Origin: Hydnum rufescens UP504
Taxonomy: Eukaryota; Basidiomycota; Agaricomycetes; Cantharellales; Hydnaceae
Assembly (NCBI GenBank): GCA_014904985.1
Contig: MU129026.1
Span: 137,543 to 187,858, forward strand
Reading direction: 5' to 3'
DNA length: 50,316 nucleotides
Shown here: piece by piece, positions 31,573 through 41,295 of the stretch
Position numbering within the stretch: position 1 is the first letter of the stretch
Layout: each line of letters begins with the position of its first letter
Notes under the pieces: model-generated
What the model was told of the DNA's origin: nothing
What the model saw: only the letters and a program-made list of their open reading frames with translations
Databases searched by the model: none
Position numbers and translations under genes: made by a program

Positions 31573-32920
31573 ATTCTTTGCTTACTTTCCTCCTTGGCTG
31601 GGTGAGATGCAGTCTATAACTGTGTTGAGCCATAAGCGAGGTCACCTGGCCAAATTCCAAAGTAGAAAAAAGGCTATTGTCATTGCTGCTGCCTCTGCTG
31701 CTGTTAGTGCAGTTCTAGAATATGCCCAAGGTCACGTACTCCATGAGCCATACCACACCTCATCCCTGACTGGGGAGAAATGGTTGAGTGAGATGCTGGC
31801 ATGTGAAGCCCATCCTGAATGGATACATGACCAGCTCGGCATGCATAAGCACATTTTCGATGGCTCGTTCATAGTCTTCAACGACGGAGTGGGCTAGCTG
31901 CCTCAAAACATGTCTCGGTAGAGGAACAAGTTGCAATATTTCTTTATATTGCTGTGAGTGGTGGAGGTTTCCACATGGTCAGTGAACATTTCCAGTGCAG
32001 TAATGACACACTATCAAAGTATGCCCCCCCTCCTACTCTTTCTGTTCCCTTGACTAGAATACTACACAGGTACCCCCATCGTGTATTGGATGTGACAACC
32101 CAAAATTATCCCCCTTCTTTGATAATGCACTGGGGAGCCTAGATGGAACACATATAGCCACCTATCCATCTGAAGAAGTCCACATAGCATGTCGGAATCG
32201 GAAGGGTGGGGTGACGCAGAATGTTCTTGCCTGCTGTACATTTGACCTCCAATTTACCTATGTGCTCAGTGGCTGGGAGGGCTCAGTATCTGATACTACA
32301 CTATATGTGGATGCCCATCGAACAGATTTCAACATTCCTGACGGGAAATTCTACCTCACCAATGCAGGATTTTCCCTATCAAAAGAATGTATCACTCCAT
32401 ATCATGGTGTGTGGTATCACTTCATGAATTTGGCTGGTCTAATATTCGGTAAGTTGGGAATAGGCACTCTTAGAGGTGAAAGCTGATTTTCAACCAACCT
32501 ATTTCAGGCCATGTGACAAATATGAATTATTCAATCTTCATCATGCACAAGCTCAGAATGCAGTCGAGAGGATATTTGGCATCCTTAAATGCCAATTTAT
32601 GATCCTTACATGACCTCCCAAGTTCTCATTTTCAACCCAAGCCTGCATCATACCTGCACTTTGTGCTATTCACAATTTCATCCAGATCCACAATGGCAAT
32701 GAGATACATGACTTCCCAGATGAGCTTGGGGGCCTGGATTTGGGGGGTTTATGGGATGGAGAAACACAGTGACCATTGCTTACTCCAGCTGACCACCAGC
32801 AGGGTGTCCAACTACAGGAGCAGATTGTGGATGCCATGTGTAGGGGTTTTCTGCTGATGTTCAGAAGAAAACTAGAGCAAGTCGAACGACAGAGTCTAGA
32901 CTTAGTCATTAGTAAATGAC
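31573..32920 (+). pseudogene. PIF/Harbinger-type transposase (DDE_Tnp_4 family), decayed
   Basis: In order: EPYHTSSLTGEKWLSEML and LGMHKHIF (N-terminal part), a slip near 31860, then SKHVSVEEQVAIFLYIAVSG and SNDTLSKY. Another slip near 32070 leads to NPKLSPFFDNALGSLDGTHI with the first catalytic D. RNRKGGVTQNVLA and GWEGSVSDTTLY (second D) follow. A 59-nt intron (32449-32507, GTAAGT to TTTCAG) leads to ELFNLHHAQAQNAVERIFGI with the catalytic E. A stop follows at ILT, then HNFIQIHNGNEIHDFPDELG. The motif order matches fungal Harbinger transposases. At least two slips and one stop make it inactive. Harbinger elements often also encode a Myb-like partner; none is visible here. Confidence 0.85.
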
Positions 32921-32940
32921 AAAGGACTGGTTCTTATTAC

Positions 32941-34050
32941 TGAGATAGGTGTAGGAATCAAGGGCCAGATATAGGGGTAGAGAGAGTGTGTGGAGGGTTT
33001 GGATGAAAGAGATGAAAGGTTGAAAGGTTGGTGAATAAGGGCTAAAGTGTGAGAAGGGTGTGAAGTCAATCAAGAACTTAGGTAAGACTTGTTACAGGTT
33101 ACCAAGGGCCTTAAATCCTCTCCAAGTGTACTGAAGATCTTCCTCTTGATAAGCTGTGCTAGACTTATTTATGCTAGGCTTAAGCTATTGAGGGCTTGGT
33201 CTTCCAATACTTGTGAAGTCAGATTTCTCCTTTTCTACTGTAGAACTTAGTCTAGTGTGGCTAAGGTGATCTGGATGTGTGAAGAATAGAGTGAATATTG
33301 GGGAATCCCCTCTTTTTCTTCTGGGTGGGTGAAGAATAGAGAGATTGCTGGGGGCTACCTCTTTTCTTGTCTTTCTACCTAAGATTCCCCCTCCTTTTAT
33401 GCCTGTCAGAGAGCCCCTATTATGAAGCATTCCCCTGTCTAGTTATAGAAGGATGGGAAATGAACCTTTTGTTCTATCCTAAAAATAACCTATAACTCAT
33501 CTATGACTCATATGCCTTATTGTTCCTAAATGAACTTATTGTTCTACCCTAAAAATATCTTATGACTCACACATTCTAGAAGGGTGTAGCACAGCAATGG
33601 TTCTAGAAGGGTGAAGTCCATGTTCTAGAAGAGCACAGCATCTCCTAATGGTGTTGCTATGGTGCCTTTATGAGGTCTAATTTAGGGTTGCTATGGCCCT
33701 TAATGTTTCCCTCAATATTGACTACCATTTATGGATCAAAAGGACTCTTAAGTCCCGAGGCTAGCCTTACCAGGTTACCTAATTACATGTCTAGGTTGCC
33801 CGGCTTTACTAGTGTGGCTGCCTGGTAAGACTTAGAGCTGAAATAGCCTAAAAAGTGTTTCTTTGACCCAGATATGCTTGTACTTCTACAAGTGGCACAG
33901 ACTTTTCATCACAGTCCCTTGTGATCACTGCAGCTTTACAAGGCTTTTTGGACGGGTGGAGACTTTTATTGTCTCAAAAACACAGCCTACATCTAGGTAT
34001 CAAGGTTGTAGTCCTGCAAGGTTCTAACAAAGATAGCTCTCAAGCATGTC
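32941..34050. repeat. LTR-like block without gene
   Basis: It runs from TGAGATAGGTG to GCATGTCTCA, with TG...CA ends and a nearly inverted heptamer (TGAGATA / TGTCTCA). It includes internal short repeats (GAAGAATAGAG twice, TTCTAGAAGGGTG-type three times). No target duplication is visible (ATTAC before, GGGTC after), so a solo LTR is only one possibility. No gene is seen. Confidence 0.3.
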
Positions 34051-34069
34051 TCAGGGTCTACTTTGTCCT

Positions 34070-34318
34070 CTACCAAAAGATGTAGGAAACACTCACAAAA
34101 GGATCTTTGGGTTTAGAGTCGAAACCATTGTGGGACAACTGCGCTTTGTGGCTGTCGCTGTCATTGGTATTGGCCTCATCGCTGTTAGGGGTTGTAGGTG
34201 GTTCCGAAGTAGTGTCTTCTTGGTTGAAGTGAAACTTGATGTTGATGATTTGTGCATGGATAAGAGTAAGAGGAGATGTTGTAATGTTGTTGGCAAACCA
34301 GCCACCTTGGTCAGTCAT
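34070..34318 (-). CDS. Short unrecognised minus-strand exon-like frame
   Basis: It starts MTDQGGWFANNITTSPLTL and contains TTSEPPTTPNSDEANTNDSD. A GTGAGTGTTT donor-like site follows KPKDPF near 34097. The ATG overlaps the outer edge of the terminal hairpin unit at 34309. The same ATGACTGACCAAGGTG occurs at 14669, where no long frame follows. It may be the flank of an element insertion or part of a retroelement next to the LTR-like block. Confidence 0.25.
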   Translation of the reverse strand: MTDQGGWFANNITTSPLTLIHAQIINIKFHFNQEDTTSEPPTTPNSDEANTNDSDSHKAQLSHNGFDSKPKDPFVSVSYIFW

Positions 34319-34420
34319 CTAAGCCTACCTAGTTAGGTGCCACTTCCGGGGCAGATAATGGTACCTAAGTAGGTCCCATCACTATTCTGGCCGAAATGGC
34401 CATTTTTATGATTTCACTTG
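34309..34420. repeat. L-type terminus with GGTACC hairpin
   Basis: GGTCAGTCATCTAAGCC leads to the hairpin TTAGGTGCCACTT... AATGGTACCTAA (34333-34368) and GGCCGAAATGGCC-type motifs. It is almost the reverse complement of 14490-14678. It faces the 41295 end, so 34309-41295 could be a separate element of about 7.0 kb. Confidence 0.6.
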
Positions 34421-34639
34421 CTGGCCCAGAATTGGCCGAAATGGCTGAAAATTGGCCGAAACTGGGACTTAGAGTCTCAGAGTTGCAGCAGGCCATAACG
34501 GCCCTACCAGGGATAATATATTCCATTTATAATTATTTGTTTATTATCGCTATATTATACATATACTGCCCCAGGTCAGCAGGGCAGTCTGATGTTTCAT
34601 TCTTATTCTTGTTTATTTATTTATTCAAAAATTCAATTT

Positions 34640-35030
34640 TAAAAAAACATACCACACAGCCTAGTGGGTGTGGTACTGTCTGTAGATCTCAAAAAAAAAA
34701 CAACTTAGTAGCACCACACCTGCTAGGGTGGGTGTGTGGTACTGTCTATATAAATCAAAAAATAAAAAGTACTTAGTAGTTAGTAGCACCACACACCTGC
34801 TGGGGCGGGTGTGTGGTACCATCCATAGAAATCAAAGGAAAAAAGTACTTAGGACCACACCTGCCATAGCAGGTGTGGTGCCATCCATAGAAATCAAAAA
34901 AAAAAAAGTACTTAGTAGCACCACACACCTGCTAGGGCAGGTGTGTGGTGCCATTCATAGAAATTTAAAAAAAAAAGCACTTAGTAGCACCACACCCGCT
35001 AGGGCGGGTGTGTGGTACCTTCCGTCACTT
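34640..35030. repeat. Short-period H2 hairpin array (about six units of about 70 bp)
   Basis: Units contain GCACCACACACCTGC... GCGGGTGTGTGGTACC followed by ATCCATAGAAATCAAA and AAAGTACTTAGTA. Units are at about 34651, 34710, 34788, 34853, 34919 and 34989. H1 is absent. This looks like a contracted form of the large module, or a tandem expansion of H2 alone. Confidence 0.8.
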
Positions 35031-35079
35031 CATCGGGTTCGGCTGGTTTTCAAAGGGGGGGATGTCATGGGTGGCATCT

Positions 35080-37116
35080 GTTACATGATAACCTATAATA
35101 AATAAAAGATATGTTAGCTCTGAACAAAAAGTAGTGCAGAAAGAGCAACTCCTGCTGCTCTTTCTACGCCACCTGCTAAACGGAAACAAAAAAAAGACCT
35201 TCTGTACCACACACCCCTGCTGAGGGGGGTGCATGGTACCAGGCATTGCTGCCTTGGGGACTCGGATGGGGGTTTGCCCAGCTCATTGGTGGCCATTTGG
35301 GGGGGCATGGCTCGGTGGTTCACCGTTGTGTGGGTCGTTGTTTTGGGAGCTTTGGATTCGATCCTAGAATGATAGCATACATTAGTATAAAAAAAATTTT
35401 TGAAGTGACGCAAAAGGAGCAGCTTGCACTGCTCCTTTTGCATCGCCATACATGTAAAAAAAAATACCTATAGTACCACACCCACTTTGGCAGGTGTATA
35501 GTACTTGTTTTGGCCCGCGGCCACATACCTCCCACTGTCGGGTTTTCGGGCATGTACTCGTTGAGGGGGAGTGAGATCTAGAAGAAAAAATTTAGATTAG
35601 TAAAAAGTTAAAAGTGATGCAAAAAGAGCAGCTGTCACTGCTCTTTTTGTGCTGCTATATCTATGGGGAACGGGACTCACCTTAGATGACCACACACCCA
35701 CTGCAGCAGGTGTGTGGTCTGGCCCGGTTTCACTCCTCGGTTCGCTGGTTGGGTGTGGTAAGTTGTTGTGGTTAGGGGGGTTGGTGGGGGTTGTGGGTTC
35801 AGATGAGAACCTAGAAATCAGGATAATAAATAAATAACATGTTAGTAAAAAAGAAAAAAGAAGCTACGCCAAAGGAGCAGCTTATGCTGCTCCTTTGGGG
35901 CAATCACATTTATACCTAGATATTACTTACCTTAAAATTACCACACACCCACTTCCGCAGGTGTGTGGTTTGTCGGGTCCCGTGGTCTTGCACTGTACGT
36001 TCTTGTTCGGGGTTTTGTTTGGTGGGTGATCGTTGGCCAGTCGTTGTTGGTGGGTTTCATTTGGCACTTGTTGTTTTGGTGGGTCATGTTGTTGGTTTTC
36101 ATTTGGCTGGGGCATTGTCATTTCCACTGGGGGGCAGTTCCTTTGGTGGGTCTTCATTTTGCTGTTGGTAGTAAGGTGATAACCTAGTATAATAAATAAT
36201 GTGTTAGTAAAAAATTAAAACCAGCATAAAAAGAGCAGCATCTGCTGCTCTTTTTATGCCATTGTGGGTACACGACATTACTTACCTTGTATAGAACCAC
36301 ACACCCACCATAGTGGATGTGTGGTTCATGTGGGTTCCGGTGTTGCTTCGTGTCTTCGTTCCATACATCATTGTCATGGGTTTCGACGGGTCATTGTTTC
36401 GGGGGGGGGGTTGTTTCACAGGTCTTCATTTATAGTGATAGCCTAGAATAATAGATGTATTAGTTAGAGAATTAAAACCAGCGCAGCAGGAGCAGCATTT
36501 GCTGCTCTTTTCGCGCCATTGAGGGTGTACAGCCTTACTTACCTTATATAGAACCACACACCTGCCACAGTGGGTGTGTGGTTCGTGTTGCCACCTCTCA
36601 GGCCTTTGTTTGGTGTTGTTCTGTTTCAGGGGGTTTCGTTTGGCATGTCTTGGTTTGGCATGTTGCCATGGGGGCTCTGGTGGGGTCTTGTCATTTGTCA
36701 CCTGGACCCAGGGCTAGGACCTAAAATAATAATAAAGGGTGTTAGTGATGAAGTTTAATGCAGTGCAAAAAGAGCAGCGAAAGCTGCTCTTTTTGTGCTA
36801 CAGTATCGATTGGAGGGGGGGGAACTCACCTTAAATTGTACCACACACCCACTGTGGCGGGTGTGTGGTTCCTGGGGCCACCCATTGGGTGGTCTGTTGT
36901 TTGTTTTGGTTTTGTTCTTGCTGTGCAGCCCCTCATCATGTGGTGGGTTTTCGTCCCAGGCCTCAGACCATAATCTAAAATACTCAAAACCATGTTAGTA
37001 CAAGACCTCAAAGCAACGCAAAAAGAGTAGCCTTCGCTACTCTTTTTGTGCCATGATATATACTAAAAAAGAAACTCACCTTATGACCACACACCTGCAA
37101 CAGCGGGTGTGTGGTC
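35080..37116 (-). repeat. Array of eight hairpin-exon/intron modules, minus orientation
   Basis: H1 hairpins lie near 35133, 35410, 35618, 35866, 36227, 36481, 36765 and 37017. H2 hairpins lie near 35206, 35474, 35689, 35940, 36297, 36553, 36839 and 37085. Read on the minus strand, each H2 is followed after 5-15 nt by a donor (AAG then GTAAGT or GTGAGT in most). About 100 nt of intron enclosing H1 comes next, then a CTAAY branch and a TTCTAG or TTTTAG acceptor. One example is the intron 36443-36542 (100 nt). Exons are about 150-260 nt and A/C-rich on this strand. Their frames encode Gln/Asn/Pro/Lys-rich peptides but no conserved protein, so a spliced non-coding transcript is possible. Function unknown. 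Confidence 0.75.
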
Positions 37117-37975
37117 ATGTGGTCGCCTTTCTGGGCTGTTGCTGGGTGTGGCTGCATAGTTGCGCAATTCAATGCCGGCAATTGCCGGGAGTTAACAAGC
37201 ACCCAAGTGCTGTGCTACAGGCAAAATCCATATTAATAGCAAGTACCTAGACATGAAATAAATACTATATAATATATATTTGTCCAAAAATGCAAAGAAG
37301 ATGATGATAATAAGTCAGAGCTCAAACAAGGCACAATATGCCTAATTGAGAATGGATTGGGCCACTTCTATGAGTCATAATTGGCCCAAATTAAAATATA
37401 ATAATATTAAATGGGTACCCCCACATGGGCGACTAGTTACATTGGATGATTCTGGCACTTTTTAATTTTTCACGCCTTCAATTCCCTAAATAGGGAATTG
37501 AAGGCATGAAAAATTAAAAAGTGCCAGAATCGTCCAATGTAACTAGTCACCCATGTGGGGGTACCCATTTAATATTATTATATTTTAATTTGGGCCAATT
37601 ATGACTCATAGAAGTGGCCCAATCCATTCTCAATTAGGCATATTGTGCCTTGTTTGAGCTCTGACTTATTATTGTCATCTTCTTCACATTTTTGGACAAA
37701 TATATATTATATAGTATTTATTTCATGTCTAGGTACTTGCTATTAATATGGATTTTGCCTGTAGCATGGCACTTGGGCACTTGTTAACTCCCGGCAGTTG
37801 CCAGCATTGAGTTTGCATCTCCTTCCGCATCTCCACAACCACAACAGGCAACCACCTGGAAAGGCAACCACATGACCACACACCTGCCGTTGCAGGTGTG
37901 TGGTCACAAGGTGAGTGTTTTTTTAGTAGATACAATGGTGCAAAAAGAGCAGCGAAAGCTGCTCTTTTTGTGTTG
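37015..37975. repeat. Near-perfect palindrome (arms about 480 bp), centre near 37487
   Basis: The centre is TTCCCTAAATAGGGAA. Outward, both arms carry GGCATGAAAAATTAAAAAGT, ATGGGTACCCCCACATGGG, the TATAATATATATTTGTCC stretch, GCAAAATCCATATTAATAGC, the GGCAATTGCCGG-type motif, H2 and H1. The inner 270 bp of each arm is almost identical; the outer parts differ by small indels. The module arrays run away from it on both sides. No coding frame is convincing. Confidence 0.9.
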
Positions 37976-38654
37976 CTTTGAATTTTTATGCTAATGATTC
38001 GTTTATTATTCTAGGTTGACTTGTCCAGGGTACAACGGAAGCCCATGAAACAACAAGGGATCAGATGGCAACGTGATGCACAGCAACGCGACACACGCCA
38101 ATGTGACACATGCCAGCATGACATGTGCCGACACGACACATGCCAACACGACACACCAATGCGACACATGCCAACATGGCATGTGCCAACACGGCCAACA
38201 CGACACACACCAATGTGCCAAATGAGGACCCCAGGTACCACACACCCGCCGCAGTGGGTGTGGTACTATTCAAGGTGAGTCCCACCCCCCAGTACCTGCA
38301 CCCGCGCAAAAAGAGCAGTGAAAGCTGCTCTTTTTGCATGGTGTTTAACTTTTAACTAACATATAACATTGTATTGTAGGTCATCCCTTCCCACGTGAAC
38401 GAATGTGGATGCGAAAACCCCAGCAGCCCTGCCTGTCCACACCTGAACGATGGGGATCCGTGCAAACCACCCTACAAATGAGCCTGGAGTACATGGCCCC
38501 AGTACCCCACACCCGCCACAGCAGGTGCAGGGTACTACAAGGTTAGTTTTATTTTTTTGTTTTATTTTTTATTCTTGTGGCGCAAAAAGAGCAGTGTGAG
38601 CTGCTCTTTTTGTGCTGCATTGATGTCTAACTAACTTAATATTGGTTTCTTTAG
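37873..38654 (+). repeat. Array of three hairpin-exon/intron modules, plus orientation
   Basis: H2 hairpins lie at 37873-37904, 38236-38265 and 38503-38533. H1 hairpins lie at 37938-37973, 38306-38338 and 38581-38614. Introns are 37911-38014 (104 nt, GTGAGT to TTCTAG), 38275-38379 (105 nt, GTGAGT, branch CTAAC, TTGTAG) and 38542-38654 (113 nt, GTTAGT, branch CTAAC, TTTAG). Exons between them are 260 and 162 nt. The first exon holds a degenerate repeat of GACACATGCCAACAC type. The array mirrors the one at 35080-37116. Confidence 0.75.
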
Positions 38655-40139
38655 ATCCTAGACTAGAACCTGAGCCCAGCCCACCACAAATCCGTGAACA
38701 CACTGCAAACAAAAGCCACGAACAACCCCACGAATGGGGCCTTCGACAACACCCCCTCGAGGGACTGGTGTGGAAGATAAAAACATCCAGTATCAGAAAA
38801 TGCGAAATCACACCACTCCCAGCCTTTGGATGATCACATGACCAATTACAAAATTAATTACAGCTATGTGCAGAAATCGAATTCATTCTATAACTCTGTC
38901 AGTTTTGATCAGAGAGGTATGCCCATATAACGCTTGGAAAGCTACGATTCACACCTTTTGAACGGTACCAAACACAAGTCAAACGGACCAAAACTGCACT
39001 CTCCAGGCCAATTGGACTACCAAAATCCAGGATTTCCAGTAAAAAACGAATTTCTCTATCAGTTCGCATTCAATCCTCTCAGAACAACCGCGCCTAGAAA
39101 GATATAAATAATCCGCATCCAATGGTACCGAGCAGGCGAAGAACAAATCAAAACTGAACTCTACAGAACAATATTACTATCAGAATCAACACCCATCAGT
39201 AAAAAATGAATTTCTCTGTCAGTTTACACCAGATCTGCTCAGAACCACTGCGCCCAGAAAGCTGTTAAAAATCCGCATCTAATGATACCAAGAATGTCTA
39301 TTACGGATGCAAACTGCTGTTTCTGCATTGAATCCCATCCCATGCACTTGTCCCCATTATCAACCAACAACAAAACACCTTAACCACTGGACTATGCTCA
39401 AATTAATCTCCAAAACCCGGAGATATCCTTTCATTTTGCCTCCAGAATGCTCCACATGGTCAGTGACCACATGCTCCAAGCATTCCACATGCTCAGCAAA
39501 TTGGTGACATCACCCCCCTCATGATTCCTTTTGTTCTCTTTATGAATGACATCACTATGACATCACCCCTCATAATTCCTTTTGTTCTCTTTATGAATGA
39601 CTCAGCTATGACTGCATTATTACATCATCTTGTTATTTTTCTTTTGTTCTCACCTATGACTCACATATGACTCACCCATGGGGGAGTCATATTTCTTAAA
39701 CACAGCCACCTTCAGAAAGGTATAAAAGCTGGTAGATTTCCTGTATCCCCACACAATAATCTCCTCTCTGGAAATCATTACTGTCAACCACTGTCAACTT
39801 TTCTGCTTGCCTCTAAAGAACAGTCTATCTATAAGCCATCTGGAGCTAAGTCATCTTCAAGGTTGTTGAGACAAAGCCACTGGTAGCCCTCTACACGAAT
39901 CACTAAAGCCAAGGATAGTTGCAAGACCTAAGGTTAGAGTTGCTGGACATCCAAGGAAAAGTAAGCATAATGAAATACGTATCAGGTTTTGAGGAAAAGA
40001 AGAAAGAAACATACTAACAAGACTAACCAAGCACTGACCAGTCTATAACCCACAGATATCCGCATTTTGACCAGGAGAACGTAAACAAGAATACACAAAT
40101 ATCAGTAAACAGACCAACACAACACGAACAACGTATAAG

Positions 40140-40255
40140 CCTTTCCACAAGCATCCCAGATGTATAAGCCTTTCCATAAGCATCCTACACAACGTATAAG
40201 CCTTTCTACAAGCATCCCAGACATATAAGCCTTTCTACAAGCATCCCAAATGATA
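40140..40255. repeat. Tandem repeat of a 29-32-bp unit
   Basis: Four units of TATAAGCCTTTCYAYAAGCA followed by TCC and a short variable part. The left arm has a single such unit (about 29668-29690), so this is a local expansion. Confidence 0.8.
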
Positions 40256-40454
40256 TATCATTGACTACTGCTAGTCCATATCCCTTCCAATTCTCCACTG
40301 AACACCATACATGTCTTGCAGAGTGTGATCAACCATTGAAGCGAACCAGCCCAATGAATAACAACAGAAATACAGTCTCCCATCTACACACTGGCTGAAC
40401 CAGATTTTGATTTGACAGTCATCGGAGCTCCCAACCCTTCTTCTATACCAGAGC

Positions 40455-40589
40455 CACACACCCACTGTGGCGGGTGTGTGGCCATATAAGGTATATGGTT
40501 CTTAATAGCTACAACCATGCAAGAAGAGCAGCAGTCGCTGCTCTTCTTGTGTGAGTTTTAATTTTTAATTAACATATTTACTATTCTAG
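40455..40589 (+). repeat. Hairpin module in the right arm
   Basis: H2 is at 40452-40483 (GCCACACACCC / GGGTGTGTGGC). The donor at 40491 follows ATATAAG. H1 is at about 40517-40552, with a compensated stem (GCAAGAAGAGCAGC / GCTGCTCTTCTTG). The acceptor CTATTCTAG ends at 40589, giving an intron of 99 nt. A further H2-like hairpin lies at about 40770-40795. Confidence 0.65.
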
Positions 40590-40867
40590 GTCAAGATGTC
40601 CCACCCCAACATGCGAAGATACGCGGCCACAAGCCCAAAACCGCAGATGCCAGGACCCCAATGAAACCCTGCGCCCGGTTACACATGAACAAATGAAGGA
40701 CAACAAATGAAAACCCACTCCCTCAAGGGAGTGCACAAATGGAACTGGCCCCAACCGGGGCATATGAACCCCACCCACTGTGGTGGGTGTGGTGGGTATA
40801 TGCAGGTGCATGACCTGCAGGAACCATGCCCCCCCCCCCCCTGTGGTGGCAGACCCCAGGGGGGATA

Positions 40868-41150
40868 ATATGTATATAATAATAGTAGTAATAATAATAA
40901 TAATAATAATAGTAGTAATAATAATAATAATAATAATAGTAGTAATAATAATAATAATAATAGTAGTAATAATAATAATAATAATAGTAGTAATAATAAT
41001 AATAATAATAGTAGTAATAATAATAATAATAATAATAGTAGTAATAATAATAATAATAATAGTAGTAATAATAATAATAATAATAATAAATAGTAAACAA
41101 ATAATAATAATAATAAATAGTAAACAAATAATAATAATAATAATAATAAT
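40868..41150. repeat. TAA/AGT trinucleotide minisatellite
   Basis: Runs of AAT/TAA are interrupted at regular 20-27-bp intervals by AGTAGT. Long poly-Leu, poly-Tyr and poly-Ile frames across it are artefacts of the repeat. The corresponding place in the left arm (about 28785-28812) is only a short ATT tract. Confidence 0.95.
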
Positions 41151-41235
41151 CTAGCACAGCCATGGATTGGCCGACAGATGGCCCAAAAACTGAATTGAAA
41201 TTGCCTGATTTCGGCCATAAGGTCTGGGGGACCTA

Positions 41236-41295
41236 TTAGGTACCATTTTCTGCCCCAAAAGTGGTACCTAAATTAGGTCCCCCCCGTGACTGACC
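41236..41295. repeat. R-type terminus with GGTACC hairpin
   Basis: The hairpin TTAGGTACCATTTT... AGTGGTACCTAA (41236-41271) is followed by GTCCCCCCCGTGACTGACC, ending at 41295. It is the mirror image of 28632-28691. Confidence 0.75.

Larger units (their letters stand above)
38766..41295. repeat. Right inverted arm (about 2.5 kb), CpG-retaining
   Basis: It is the reverse complement counterpart of 28632-31499. It keeps CpG at many places where the left arm has TpG or CpA. Compared with the left arm it has extra local repeats (40140-40255 and the trinucleotide tract 40868-41150), and a two-unit 55-bp repeat near 39510-39600. No transposase follows; instead the inner edge joins the plus-strand module array. 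Confidence 0.8.

Noticed and set aside
32941..34050. Complete solo LTR
   Set aside because: The ends are LTR-like, but no target duplication or second copy is visible, so it was kept only as a low-confidence block.
38006..38339. Cys/His-rich minus-strand frames (CHVGMCRIGV type)
   Set aside because: They are antisense to the degenerate GACACATGCC repeat within a module exon. Zinc-finger-like spacing is a result of the repeat.
35080..38654. CRISPR-like pattern (repeats with variable spacers)
   Set aside because: Repeats are two different hairpins with splice signals in a eukaryotic setting, spacers are long and uneven, and no cas genes are present.
40679..41218. Long poly-Leu, poly-Tyr and poly-Ile frames
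   Set aside because: They are translations of the AAT/AGT trinucleotide repeat in several frames.
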